Source of the DNA: Pseudarthrobacter sulfonivorans
GTDB lineage: Bacteria > Actinomycetota > Actinomycetes > Actinomycetales > Micrococcaceae
Direction: 5' to 3'
Assembly: GCF_014712225.1 (NCBI RefSeq)
Contig: NZ_JACXBW010000003.1
Span: 367,640 to 431,639, forward strand
DNA: 64,000 nt
Shown: one piece after another, positions 50,220-58,779 of the stretch
Layout of the letters: the number at the start of each line of letters is the position of its first letter
How positions within the stretch are numbered: position 1 is the first letter of the stretch
The notes under the pieces: model-generated
Database searches by the model: none
What the model saw: only the letters and a program-made list of their open reading frames with translations
What the model was told of the DNA's origin: nothing
Program-made: the position numbers and the translations under genes

Positions 50220-50579
50220 CTAGCTGAAGTTCGGGGCTTCGGCTCCGTTGAGGACGTTGGTGAAGTCCACGTAAACCTCGTCGCCGACAATTTCGACGGC
50301 GAACACCGGGACGGGATCGTAGGCGGGCAGCTGGAGCGGCTCGCCGCTGCGCAGGTCGAACTGGGAGCCGTGGCCCCAGCATTCGATCATGCATCCCTCC
50401 ACTTCGCCCTCGGACAGGGAGATGTCCGCGTGCGAGCAGGTGTCCCCGATGGCGTGGATTTCTCCCATCGAATCCTTGACGATGGCTACCGGGTAGTCGT
50501 CGATCAGGATCCGCAGCGCCTGCTTGAGCTGGATTTCATCCGTCTTGCAGACAAGTTCGCCCTTTGGCTGGTCAGTCAT
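50220..50579 (-). CDS. Rieske [2Fe-2S] ferredoxin within the suf operon
   Basis: This 119-residue Rieske protein binds its cluster through C48-x-H50 (DTCSHADISL) and C67-x2-H70 (ECWGHGSQFDLRSG). It is of the non-heme dioxygenase ferredoxin type (NdoA/BphF-like). A similar gene between sufD and sufC is common in actinobacteria. It could be a cluster carrier or redox partner for cluster assembly; the role is inferred from position. Confidence 0.94.
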   Translation of the reverse strand: MTDQPKGELVCKTDEIQLKQALRILIDDYPVAIVKDSMGEIHAIGDTCSHADISLSEGEVEGCMIECWGHGSQFDLRSGEPLQLPAYDPVPVFAVEIVGDEVYVDFTNVLNGAEAPNFS

Positions 50580-50596
50580 CTGTAGGTCCGCGCCCT

Positions 50597-51883
50597 CTAG
50601 TTGTTCGTTACGGCGAGTTCGCGCTCAACAGCCTCGGTCAGCCGCTCTTCGAGGGCCGGTACCTTGATCTGCTGGATGATTTCGTGCAGGAAGCCACGGA
50701 CCACGAGCCGGCGGGCGACATCTTCGGGGATGCCGCGGGCCTGCAGGTAGAACAGGTGCTCGTCGTCCAGGCGACCGGTGGCGCTGGCGTGGCCGGCTCC
50801 CTTGATCAGGCCGGTTTCGATTTCCAGGTTGGGAACCGAGTCGGCGCGGGCACCGTCCGTGAGCAGCAGGTTGCGGTTGGCCTCGTAGCTGTCGGTGCCT
50901 TCGGCTTCCTTGCGGATCAGGACGTCGCCCACCCACACGGCATGGGCGTTGCGGCCCTGCAGCGCACCCTTGTACAGCACGTTCGAGGTGCAGTTGGCCA
51001 CTGCGTGGTCAACGAACAGGCGCTGCTCAAGGTGCTGGCCGGCATCGGCGAAGTACAGGCCGAACATTTCCGCTTCACCGCCGGGAGCGGTGAAACGGGC
51101 CGACGGCGTGACGCGGACCAGGTCCCCGCCGAGGCTGACCACCACGTGCTTGAGCTTGGCGTCGCGGCCGATCTTTGCCTGCTGCGAGGAGGCGTGCACG
51201 GCGTCCTCGTTCCATTCCTGGAGCGAGACAACGGTGAGGTCCGCGCCGTCTTCAACCACGATTTCGATGTTCTCGGACACCACGGCTGAGCCCTGGTGGT
51301 CCAGGACGACAACGGACTTGGAGAACTTCTCCGCCACGATCACCAGGTGCTGGGCGGCTGCGACCGTTGAGGTGCCCTCGATCACAACGGTGATCTCGGC
51401 GTCTGCTTCAAACTCCGCCGGGATGGTGAGGACGGTGGCTTCGCTGAAGTTCTCCCAGGCATTGGCGGACACGCGGTCCTCCGGGATGCCGGCAGAACCG
51501 ATGCGCTTGTCATCGCGGGCCACGGTCTCCACCGTCACCCGGTCAGGACCGCTGACGGTGACGGTGGGGGCAGCACCCGCGAGTACCTCGCTGTGCAGGC
51601 CGCGCAGGCGCTTGAGCGGGGTGAACCGCCAGTCCTCTTCGAGCCCGGTCAGCGGTTTGAAGTCCGCCAGGTTGTACGAGGTCAGCCGGCCGGCGCGTGA
51701 GCTGTCCGGAATGCCGACGCCGCCGCCGTGCGAGTGGCTCTTGACCGCTTCGCCGGCCAGCGGGGCCTTGGAAGTGGCCGAATTGATCGGAGACAGGCTT
51801 TCGCCTTCCTCCGTGAAACCGTTAATAAACGGCTGGGCCGAGGGCGCGCCGATGCGGGCCTTTTCAGTAGTGATTTCAGTCAT
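50597..51883 (-). CDS. sufD: Fe-S cluster assembly protein SufD
   Basis: This 428-residue beta-helix protein partners with SufB and SufC. Recognisable are LADFKPLTGLEEDWRFTPLK, VVSENIEIVVEDGADLTVVS, LYFADAGQHLEQRLFVDHAV, ALQGRNAHAVWVGDVLIRKE, and GAGHASATGRLDDEHLFYLQ (C-terminal His and domain signature). It follows sufB by 2 nt. Confidence 0.97.
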   Translation of the reverse strand: MTEITTEKARIGAPSAQPFINGFTEEGESLSPINSATSKAPLAGEAVKSHSHGGGVGIPDSSRAGRLTSYNLADFKPLTGLEEDWRFTPLKRLRGLHSEVLAGAAPTVTVSGPDRVTVETVARDDKRIGSAGIPEDRVSANAWENFSEATVLTIPAEFEADAEITVVIEGTSTVAAAQHLVIVAEKFSKSVVVLDHQGSAVVSENIEIVVEDGADLTVVSLQEWNEDAVHASSQQAKIGRDAKLKHVVVSLGGDLVRVTPSARFTAPGGEAEMFGLYFADAGQHLEQRLFVDHAVANCTSNVLYKGALQGRNAHAVWVGDVLIRKEAEGTDSYEANRNLLLTDGARADSVPNLEIETGLIKGAGHASATGRLDDEHLFYLQARGIPEDVARRLVVRGFLHEIIQQIKVPALEERLTEAVERELAVTNN

Positions 51884-51885
51884 CG

Positions 51886-53349
51886 TTATCCGACGGACCC
51901 TTCCATCTGCAGTTCAATCAGGCGGTTCAGCTCGAGTGCGTACTCCATCGGGAGTTCGCGGGCGATGGGCTCGATGAAGCCACGGACGATCATCGCCATG
52001 GCCTCGTCTTCGCGCATGCCGCGGGACATCAGGTAGAAGAGCTGCTCTTCGCTGACCCGGGAAACAGTTGCTTCATGGCCCATCACCACGTCATCCTCAC
52101 GGATGTCGATGTACGGGTAGGTGTCCGAACGGCTGATGGTGTCTACCAGCAGCGCATCGCAACGGACGGTGTTGGCAGAGTGCTTGGCGCCTTCACGGAC
52201 CTGGACCAGGCCGCGGTAGGCAGCACGGCCGCCGCCACGGGCTACGGACTTGGAGATGATGGAGCTCTTGGTGTTCGGTGCGATGTGGACCATCTTCGAG
52301 CCCGTGTCCTGGTGCTGGCCGGCGCCGGCAAAGGCGATGGACAGGGTCTCGCCCTTGGCGTGCTCGCCCACGAGGTAAACGGCCGGGTACTTCATGGTGA
52401 CCTTGGAACCGATGTTTCCATCGACCCACTCCATGGTGGCGCCCTCTTCGCAGATGGCACGCTTGGTCACCAGGTTGTACACGTTGGTGGACCAGTTCTG
52501 GATGGTGGTGTAACGGACGCGGGCGCCCTTCTTCACGATGATTTCCACGACGGCGGAGTGCAGTGAGTCCGACGTGTAGATCGGGGCGGTGCAGCCTTCG
52601 ATGTAGTGGACGTAGGAGTCCTCATCGGCGATGATCAGGGTCCGCTCGAACTGGCCCATGTTTTCCGTGTTGATGCGGAAGTATGCCTGCAGCGGGATGT
52701 CCACGTGGACGCCCTTGGGGACGTACACAAAGGAGCCGCCGGACCACACAGCCGTGTTCAGTGAGGCGAACTTGTTGTCGCCCACCGGAATGATGGTGCC
52801 GAAGTATTCCTGGAAGATCTCCGGGTGTTCCCGCAGCGCGGTGTCAGTGTCGAGGAAGATCACGCCCTGGCGTTCAAGGTCTTCACGCAGCTGGTGGTAG
52901 ACGACCTCGGACTCATACTGGGCGGCGACGCCGGAAACCAGGCGCTGCTTTTCGGCCTCGGGGATGCCGAGCTTGTCGTACGTGTTCTTAATGTCCTCGG
53001 GCAGTTCCTCCCAGCTGGTGGCCTGCTTCTCGGTGGAACGCACGAAGTACTTGATGTTGTCGAAGTCGATGCCGGAGAGGTCTGCACCCCAGGTGGGCAT
53101 GGGCTTGCGGTCGAAGTACTTCAGGCCCTTGAGCCGAAGATCGAGCATCCATTCCGGCTCGCTCTTCTTGGCCGAGATGTCACGGACGACTTCTTCATTG
53201 ATACCGCGGCGGGCGTTGGCGCCGACGTCGTTCTTGTCGGACCAGCCGTACTCGTAGGTGCCGATGCCGTGGAGCTCGGGATTCTTTTCCAGAATCTCCG
53301 AGATCACAGTGTCTTCGGCTACCGCTTTCTCTGATAGTTGGTCCGTCAT
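51886..53349 (-). CDS. sufB: Fe-S cluster assembly scaffold SufB
   Basis: This 487-residue scaffold protein has the SufB signatures [60 protein letters not shown] (with the candidate ligand Cys), [40 protein letters not shown] and [23 protein letters not shown] 53349 overlaps the sufR stop (TGATG), so sufR and sufB are translationally coupled. Confidence 0.98.
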   Translation of the reverse strand: MTDQLSEKAVAEDTVISEILEKNPELHGIGTYEYGWSDKNDVGANARRGINEEVVRDISAKKSEPEWMLDLRLKGLKYFDRKPMPTWGADLSGIDFDNIKYFVRSTEKQATSWEELPEDIKNTYDKLGIPEAEKQRLVSGVAAQYESEVVYHQLREDLERQGVIFLDTDTALREHPEIFQEYFGTIIPVGDNKFASLNTAVWSGGSFVYVPKGVHVDIPLQAYFRINTENMGQFERTLIIADEDSYVHYIEGCTAPIYTSDSLHSAVVEIIVKKGARVRYTTIQNWSTNVYNLVTKRAICEEGATMEWVDGNIGSKVTMKYPAVYLVGEHAKGETLSIAFAGAGQHQDTGSKMVHIAPNTKSSIISKSVARGGGRAAYRGLVQVREGAKHSANTVRCDALLVDTISRSDTYPYIDIREDDVVMGHEATVSRVSEEQLFYLMSRGMREDEAMAMIVRGFIEPIARELPMEYALELNRLIELQMEGSVG

Positions 53350-54182
53350 CACGGCCTTTCTTGCTGATGGTTGGTTACTTCATTCAGGCTGGCGGGGGCT
53401 GCCGGCGGGACCTGGGGTCCGCCGGCAGCCAGCCGGCCTGTGGGTATGTGGGTGGTGCAGACGTGACCGCCGCGCGCCAGGGTGGACAGACGGCGTACGT
53501 CAACGCCCACCAGCCGGGAGAACACTTCGGTCTCCGCGTCGCAGAAAACAGGAAAATGGGCAGCAAGCTGCTGGATGGGGCAGTGCCCCTGGCACAGCTG
53601 AACGCTGGACAGTGCCGCCGGCAGCGGGGCCTTGGCCTCGATGGAGGCAGCCGACGCCACAAAGCCGTCCCGGCTCAGGGCTGCCGACAATGCTTGAGCC
53701 CGGGCAGTGATGTCCGTACCGGCCTGTTCAATTTCGGGCGCGTAGCGGCGTTCCATGTCCGCGAAACGCTCGACGGCGAACGCGCGGACGGCGTCGTCGC
53801 CCGCCACTTCCTGGAGCTGCTTGAGCGCCAGGGTGGCGATGTCGAGGTAGTCGTTGCCGAGGGTGGACTGGCCCTGGGAGCTCAGGACGTAGCGGCGTGC
53901 AGGGCGTCCCGCGCCCGCGCCGGCTTTGGCAACGCGTTTAACTTCGATGACGCCGCTGCGGTCCAGGTGGTCAAGGTGCCTTCGGACAGCGGCGGGTGTG
54001 AAGCCCAGCATGTCGCCCAGTTCCGCGGCGCTGATGGGGCCGTGCTCCAGAACGGCACCCAGCACGCGGTCCCGGGTACGCTCGTCAGGGTCCGCCGCCG
54101 GCGAAACGGCGACGTGGCCGCGGTCCGGGGCGGTGTGCGGCGCTCCGTGCCCGGCAACGGGCACGGCAGTAGCGTTGGTCAT
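53349..54182 (-). CDS. sufR: SufR-type Fe-S-responsive transcriptional regulator
   Basis: This 277-residue regulator has an N-terminal DeoR/ArsR-like winged helix ([32 protein letters not shown]). The C-terminal cluster-binding part has Cys residues in [30 protein letters not shown] and VCTTH, expected to hold an Fe-S cluster. It heads the suf operon and is expected to repress it when its cluster is occupied. A candidate operator at 54190-54207 lies just upstream of the start. ATG 54182 is used; 54191 adds three residues. Confidence 0.92.
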   Translation of the reverse strand: MTNATAVPVAGHGAPHTAPDRGHVAVSPAADPDERTRDRVLGAVLEHGPISAAELGDMLGFTPAAVRRHLDHLDRSGVIEVKRVAKAGAGAGRPARRYVLSSQGQSTLGNDYLDIATLALKQLQEVAGDDAVRAFAVERFADMERRYAPEIEQAGTDITARAQALSAALSRDGFVASAASIEAKAPLPAALSSVQLCQGHCPIQQLAAHFPVFCDAETEVFSRLVGVDVRRLSTLARGGHVCTTHIPTGRLAAGGPQVPPAAPASLNEVTNHQQERP

Positions 54183-54189
54183 GGAATAC

Positions 54190-54207
54190 ACAACACAATC
54201 ATGTCGT
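54190..54207. promoter_or_regulatory. Candidate SufR operator
   Basis: ACAACA and TGTCGT flank CAATCA: an 18-bp imperfect palindrome with one mismatch in the arms. It lies within about 10 nt of the sufR start in the gap shared with the divergent ABC gene. The known SufR boxes differ (cyanobacterial CAAC-N6-GTTG), so the assignment rests on position. Confidence 0.4.
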
Positions 54208-54282
54208 AATTTACTCCCCCGTTCCAGTAAGGCGAGGCTGACCTGTGCCGGGCCCGGGCAACGGTCGAAGTACTACATCCCG

Positions 54283-54288
54283 TAGAAT
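54283..54288 (+). promoter_or_regulatory. Leaderless-type promoter -10 (TAGAAT)
   Basis: TAGAAT lies 6 nt before the GTG at 54295. Confidence 0.55.
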
Positions 54289-54294
54289 GCTGGG

Positions 54295-55260
54295 GTGCGA
54301 ACGCCCGAATCCCCGGTTCTGTCCATCAGCGGGTTAATTAAAGATGTTGGCCCGCTGGCCAGCCTGGATGGAAAGATGCTCCGGGTGGTGAGCGGAGTCT
54401 CCCTCATTGCCGAACGCGGCCAGGTGACTGCCCTGCTGGGCGCCAACGGCGCAGGAAAAACTACCACCATCGAATGCGCCCAGGGTCTCCAGTCACGCAG
54501 CGGTGGAACCATTTCGCTGCTGGGACAGGATCCCGGCCGTTCGGGGGCAGACCTGCGCTCCCGTGTTGGTCTGATGCTTCAGGACGGCGGGCTCCCGCCG
54601 TCGGCCAGGCCCATTCCGCTCCTGCGCCACATTGCAGGGATGTACGCCCGTCCGCGTTCGGTTGACGAACTTGTTGAACGGCTCGGCATTGATTCCTTTG
54701 CCAGGACGTCGGTGCGCCGGCTCTCCGGCGGCCAGAAGCAGCGGCTGGCTCTGGCCGCGGCACTCATCGGCAATCCTGAGGTCCTTTTCCTGGACGAGCC
54801 CAGCGCCGGACTGGACCCCCAGTCGCGCCAGCTGGTTTTTGAGCTCATTGCCGAGCTGCGGGACGCCGGCATGGGAATCATCCTCACCACCCACCTTATG
54901 GACGACGCGCAGCGGCTGGCCGACTACGTCTACATCATCGACGCCGGCCGGAACGTCGCGGAAGGTACCGTTGCGCAGCTTCTCCAGCGGAAGCCCGCCG
55001 TCGAGTCCGGCGAGCACATCCGCACTCTCCTCTTCGAAGCCGAAGCCGGGCTTAACCTCACCGGGGTCCTCCCCGAGACCATTACCGTCAGCGAAACACG
55101 CGCCGGCAGCTATGTTGCCAATGGGCCGCTCACACCCCAGGATCTGGCCGCCCTCACAACGTGGTGGGCCGCCCACGGGGTGATGCCCACATCGCTTAGC
55201 CTCGCGGCGCGAAGCCTCGAAGACGTCTTCCTGGATGTTTCGGGAAAGGAAATCCGATGA
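54295..55260 (+). CDS. ABC transporter ATP-binding protein, near suf/ctaA
   Basis: This 321-residue ABC-2-type ATPase contains Walker A GANGAGKTTTIECAQ, signature LSGGQKQRLALAAAL, Walker B VLFLDEPSAGLDPQ and H-loop LTTHLMDDAQRL. A C-terminal extension of about 80 residues is typical of drug/heme-export ATPases. It overlaps the permease at ATGA. The order ATPase-permease-ctaA matches M. tuberculosis near Rv1456c-Rv1458c. A role in cytochrome/heme or antibiotic export is possible but unproven. Confidence 0.92.
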   Translation: MRTPESPVLSISGLIKDVGPLASLDGKMLRVVSGVSLIAERGQVTALLGANGAGKTTTIECAQGLQSRSGGTISLLGQDPGRSGADLRSRVGLMLQDGGLPPSARPIPLLRHIAGMYARPRSVDELVERLGIDSFARTSVRRLSGGQKQRLALAAALIGNPEVLFLDEPSAGLDPQSRQLVFELIAELRDAGMGIILTTHLMDDAQRLADYVYIIDAGRNVAEGTVAQLLQRKPAVESGEHIRTLLFEAEAGLNLTGVLPETITVSETRAGSYVANGPLTPQDLAALTTWWAAHGVMPTSLSLAARSLEDVFLDVSGKEIR

Positions 55261-56027
55261 CCGCCACTCCCGGCGCCGTCGTGCGTCAGTCCCCCGCGAC
55301 CCTCCCCCGCCGCATCCTGCTCCAAGGCAAATACGAAGCCGTCGCCATGCTCAGGAACGGCGAGCAGCTTATCCTCGCGGTGGTCCTGCCGCTGCTTGCC
55401 CTGGTGGGCCTAACCGTTACACCGCTCCTGGACGGACTCGGCGGCAGCCGCATCAACATCGCGGTCCCCGGCATCCTGGCGCTCTGCGCACTGTCCACTG
55501 CCTTCACCGGCCAGGGCATCGCCACCGGGTTCGACCGCAGGTACGGGGTCCTTCGATTCCTCTCCACCACGCCCCTGGGCCGTCCCGGCCTTATTGCGGG
55601 CAAGGTCCTGGCCGTGCTGACCGTGCTCGCGCTTCAGGTCGCCGTCATCACGGCGGTGGCACTGCCCCTCGGCTGGAGTCCGCCCGCGGCCGGCTGGTTG
55701 CCGGGCCTGACGTTGCTGGTCCTGGGGGCAGCGGCGTTCACCGCGCTCGGGCTGCTGGTTGCCGGCACTGTCCGGCCCGAGGCCACCCTGGCCATCACCA
55801 ACCTGCTGTGGATCCTGCTCGGCGCGCTGGGCGGCATCGTGATTCCCGCCGATCGGCTTCCCGCCGTCGTCCAGGGAATCGTGCATTACCTCCCGTCGGG
55901 CGCACTGGGTGCGGCCTTGCGCGAGGCCTTCCTCTTCGGCACCGTTAATTTTGGTGCTGCCCTCATACTGCTGATCTGGACAGTCCTTGCCGGGGCAGCA
56001 GCCATCCGTTGGTTCAAGTGGAATTGA
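55257..56027 (+). CDS. ABC-2 type transporter permease
   Basis: This 256-residue membrane protein has about six helices (QLILAVVLPLLALVGLTVTP, VPGILALCALSTAFTGQGIA and others). The cytosolic stretch GFDRRYGVLRFLSTTPLGRP is typical of ABC-2 permeases. ATG overlaps the ATPase stop by 4 nt. It is followed after 7 nt by ctaA, suggesting an operon of transporter and heme A synthase. Confidence 0.92.
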   Translation: MTATPGAVVRQSPATLPRRILLQGKYEAVAMLRNGEQLILAVVLPLLALVGLTVTPLLDGLGGSRINIAVPGILALCALSTAFTGQGIATGFDRRYGVLRFLSTTPLGRPGLIAGKVLAVLTVLALQVAVITAVALPLGWSPPAAGWLPGLTLLVLGAAAFTALGLLVAGTVRPEATLAITNLLWILLGALGGIVIPADRLPAVVQGIVHYLPSGALGAALREAFLFGTVNFGAALILLIWTVLAGAAAIRWFKWN

Positions 56028-56034
56028 GATATCC

Positions 56035-56979
56035 GTGAGCACGGCTTCACGCCTTCCTGAGTTTGCCGGCCGCCTGACGTCGCGCCTGCCCCGTACCGTC
56101 GACGCCCGCGTACGGCGCCTTGCCGTGGCCTCACTCGTTGGCCAGACCCTGCTGGTGGTCACCGGCGGGGCGGTCCGGCTGACCGCTTCCGGGCTGGGCT
56201 GCCCCACCTGGCCGCGCTGCACCGACACCTCCCTGGTCAACACCGCTGAGATGGGTATCCACGGGTTCATCGAGTTCGGCAACCGGCTCCTGACCTTCGC
56301 CCTGGCTGCAATCGCCGTGCTGATGCTGGTGTACCTGTGGAACCTGCGCAAGGAGCGCCGCGACCTGTTCCTGCTGGCATTGGGCCTGTTGGCCAGCATC
56401 CCGGCACAGGCGGTGATCGGCGGCATTACCGTCCTGACCAACCTCAATCCCTGGGTGGTGGGCCTGCACTTCCTGGTGTCCATGGCGCTGGTGGTCATCG
56501 CAACCCTGCTCGTTAACCGGGCCTATGGGCGGACCGGACGTTTTGCCACCGTCTTACTGCCTGCCTTGCCGGGCGTACTGCGCCCGGTGACCGCCGCCGT
56601 CGCGCTATTCTCGGCAGCGGCCGTCATCCTGGGCGTGGTGGTAACCGGCGCCGGTCCGCACGCCGGAGATGCGGACGCGCCGCGCAACGGGCTGGACTGG
56701 GACCTGTTCTCCCACATCCATGCCGTACCGGCCTACCTGGTCACGGCCGGCACCCTGTTCGCGCTGGTGCTGGTGTTTGCCCGCCGGATACGTGGCTCCT
56801 TCAGGACGGCAACTGTCCTGCTGCTGGCTGTCACGCTGCTGCAGGCGGTCATCGGCTTCACGCAGTACTACAACGGGATTCCCGCCCTGCTGGTGGGTGC
56901 GCACATGCTGGGCGCGGCACTGTTGATGAGCGCCTCAACGAACGCCGCCGACGTCGCGCGTTCCAGCCCCACAAAGTAG
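56035..56979 (+). CDS. ctaA: Heme A synthase CtaA
   Basis: This 314-residue integral membrane enzyme oxidises heme O to heme A. It has eight hydrophobic helices in two halves. The heme-binding His are in IHGFIEFGNRLLTF, GLHFLVSM, HIHAVPAYLVT and VGAHMLGAALL. The Cys pair GCPTWPRC lies in the first external loop. GTG 56035 is chosen (GAGAT ribosome-like site, and homologue-like start VSTASRLPEF). It is in an operon with the ABC exporter. Confidence 0.95.
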   Translation: MSTASRLPEFAGRLTSRLPRTVDARVRRLAVASLVGQTLLVVTGGAVRLTASGLGCPTWPRCTDTSLVNTAEMGIHGFIEFGNRLLTFALAAIAVLMLVYLWNLRKERRDLFLLALGLLASIPAQAVIGGITVLTNLNPWVVGLHFLVSMALVVIATLLVNRAYGRTGRFATVLLPALPGVLRPVTAAVALFSAAAVILGVVVTGAGPHAGDADAPRNGLDWDLFSHIHAVPAYLVTAGTLFALVLVFARRIRGSFRTATVLLLAVTLLQAVIGFTQYYNGIPALLVGAHMLGAALLMSASTNAADVARSSPTK

Positions 56980-57003
56980 CCCCGCCCCTAGCCTCGCGGA
57001 GGC

Positions 57004-57036
57004 GAAGTGCCACGGTTCCTAGAACCGTGGCACTTC
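57004..57036 (+). terminator. 15-bp perfect hairpin after ctaA
   Basis: GAAGTGCCACGGTTC pairs perfectly with GAACCGTGGCACTTC around a CTA loop, 25 nt past the stop. No T run follows. Confidence 0.75.
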
Positions 57037-57038
57037 CC

Positions 57039-57307
57039 CGTTAACCCTCTGTCACTTCCTGCGCATATGGAGGAACGCTCTATCACTTGATGCAGGGAAA
57101 TCAGGAACGCTCTCTCAGTCCCTGCAGCATACTGAGGAACGCTCTACCACCTGCTGCCACCTGCTGCAGAGACAAAGGGACCCTCCCTCACCGGTGGTGA
57201 GAGAGGGTCCCTAAGACTCCCGCATGTACTGCGAGAGCGTTCGCTATGAACCCGCGTTAAGTGAGAGAGCGTTCGCCCTAAACCCGCGTTAAGTGAGAGA
57301 GCGTCCG
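57039..57307. repeat. 32-nt-periodic inverted repeat array between ctaA and ctaB
   Basis: AGGAACGCTCT occurs at 57071, 57103 and 57135, exactly 32 nt apart. A degenerate unit (CTCTGTCACTT) precedes at 31 nt. On the right the reverse complement (GAGAGCGTTCG, or GAGAGCGTCCG in the last copy) occurs starting 57233, 57265 and 57297, again 32 nt apart. CCCGCGTTAA repeats at 57251 and 57283. Between the two halves is the hairpin at 57176-57212. The whole stretch can fold as one large inverted repeat and lies between convergent ctaA and ctaB. Confidence 0.85.
57176..57212. terminator. Central hairpin of the ctaA/ctaB repeat array
   Basis: AGGGACCCTC/GAGGGTCCCT with inner CTCACC/GGTGAG form an almost perfect stem (one mismatch) around a 3-nt loop. 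It is a possible bidirectional terminator. Confidence 0.6.
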
Positions 57308-57324
57308 TGGGGCGTTGGGCGGTA

Positions 57325-58284
57325 TTAGCCGATGATGGCGGACCCGATGAACGGATCCACTGCCAGGGCGATGAACAGCAGGGTCAAGTAGCTGATGGAG
57401 CCGTGGAACACCTTCATGGCGCGCTTGTCCTGGATGTCTTCGCGCTGCGCCCGGCTGTACAGGGCATGCGACTCGTAGAGGAACCAGGCCCCGGCCAGGA
57501 CGGCCGTCACGGTGTAGACCCAGCCGGCGCCGCCTGCGGGGACCATCAGCAGCGAGCAGGCCACCATGGCCCACGCGTAGAGAACAACCTGGACCGAAAC
57601 CACCTTGGCGCCGGCGATGGCGCCGAGCATGGGGACGTTGGCGTTGCGGTAATCCTCGCCGTAGCGCATGGACAGGGGCCAGTAGTGCGGCGGAGTCCAC
57701 AGGAAGATCACCATAAACAGGATGATGGCCGGCCACTCCACGCTTTCCGTGACGGCCGCCCACGCAATCACCACCGGGAAGCAGCCCGCAGCCCCGCCCC
57801 ACACGATGTTCTGTGCGGTGCGGCGCTTGAGGATCAGTGTGTAGATGACCACATAGAAGAAAATCGCGGCTACCCCGAGCCATGCGGCCAGGGGGTTGGC
57901 CCCGACCCAGAGAATGGCGATGGCGGCCACACCGAGCAGCCAGGAGAAGATCAGCGCCTCACGCGGAGTCACTTCGCCGGTGACCAGGGGCCGGTTTTCG
58001 GTGCGGTGCATCAATTTGTCGATGTCGCGGTCAAAGTAGCAATTGAACGCCCCGGCACTTCCGGCGGCAAAAGCGCCGCCCACCAGCGTGGCCAGGATCA
58101 GTCCGATCGACGGGAAGCCGCGCTCGGCGAAAATCATGGTGGGCAACGTACTGACGAGCAGCAGCTCTATGACGCGCGGTTTGGTGAGGGCGAAATACGC
58201 CTTGGCCTTTCGGGCCAGCCCGGCCCTCCCTCGGGCGGGGGCAGCATTTAGCGGCGTATCGGTTGTGCTCACGGTGGCAGTCAC
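57325..58284 (-). CDS. ctaB: Protoheme IX farnesyltransferase (heme O synthase) CtaB
   Basis: This 319-residue UbiA-family membrane enzyme farnesylates heme B to heme O. Visible are [40 protein letters not shown] (first Asp-rich motif), [20 protein letters not shown] (second motif), and about eight hydrophobic helices. The start is uncertain: GTG 58284 or 58272. It produces the substrate of CtaA, so the convergent pair completes heme A synthesis. Confidence 0.95.
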   Translation of the reverse strand: MTATVSTTDTPLNAAPARGRAGLARKAKAYFALTKPRVIELLLVSTLPTMIFAERGFPSIGLILATLVGGAFAAGSAGAFNCYFDRDIDKLMHRTENRPLVTGEVTPREALIFSWLLGVAAIAILWVGANPLAAWLGVAAIFFYVVIYTLILKRRTAQNIVWGGAAGCFPVVIAWAAVTESVEWPAIILFMVIFLWTPPHYWPLSMRYGEDYRNANVPMLGAIAGAKVVSVQVVLYAWAMVACSLLMVPAGGAGWVYTVTAVLAGAWFLYESHALYSRAQREDIQDKRAMKVFHGSISYLTLLFIALAVDPFIGSAIIG

Positions 58285-58779
58285 CCGTTCTTGTTGGCAG
58301 TTCTGTCTGTCAGTGCAGCTGGATCTCGCGGCCGTTTGCCCTGGCACCCGCCAATGTCATAGGTCAAGGGTCCCGGCAGTACCGCTGGCCCGCAGCCCCC
58401 GAAGGGCACGGCCAGCCGGCGTCGGCCTCCAAATAGCATACCGTGCGCATTTGCAACAGATCCCCGCGTAATAGGCCCAGATGATTGCTCGCAGTCCGAT
58501 TCGAGCAGATTAACTCAACCTCACGGAACACTCATTCACATAAAGCGAAATTGCGTCCAAAACGTGAGATTTGCGCTGCCCGCAGAATGGAATAGAGCTA
58601 AGCTGTCACCAGATCAGCACACCGAAAGACGCGGCGGAAACCGCGTTCCCGTCGGTTAGTGTCTGAGTTACAGATCCACGTTTCGATGGTGAACGGCTGG
58701 TACACACCGCAGCGGCGCCTCAGCGTGCCAGGACGGGATCGGCCGTGCCGCCATCAGCATAGAGAGGGGCCCGGTTTTC
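58285..58779. other. Divergent intergenic region between ctaB and tkt
   Basis: This stretch of about 495 nt, AT-richer than its neighbours around 58430-58620, holds no convincing gene. A possible tkt promoter is TTGCGC (58571-58576) with TAGAGC (58593-58598), spacer 16. A G-rich AGAGAGGGG near 58760 can serve as the tkt ribosome site. A long 5' leader for tkt is therefore likely. Confidence 0.5.

Noticed and set aside
57039..57307. CRISPR array
   Set aside because: Units recur every 32 nt, but the conserved core is only 11-16 nt, there are no constant repeats with unique spacers, half the copies are inverted, and no cas gene is near.
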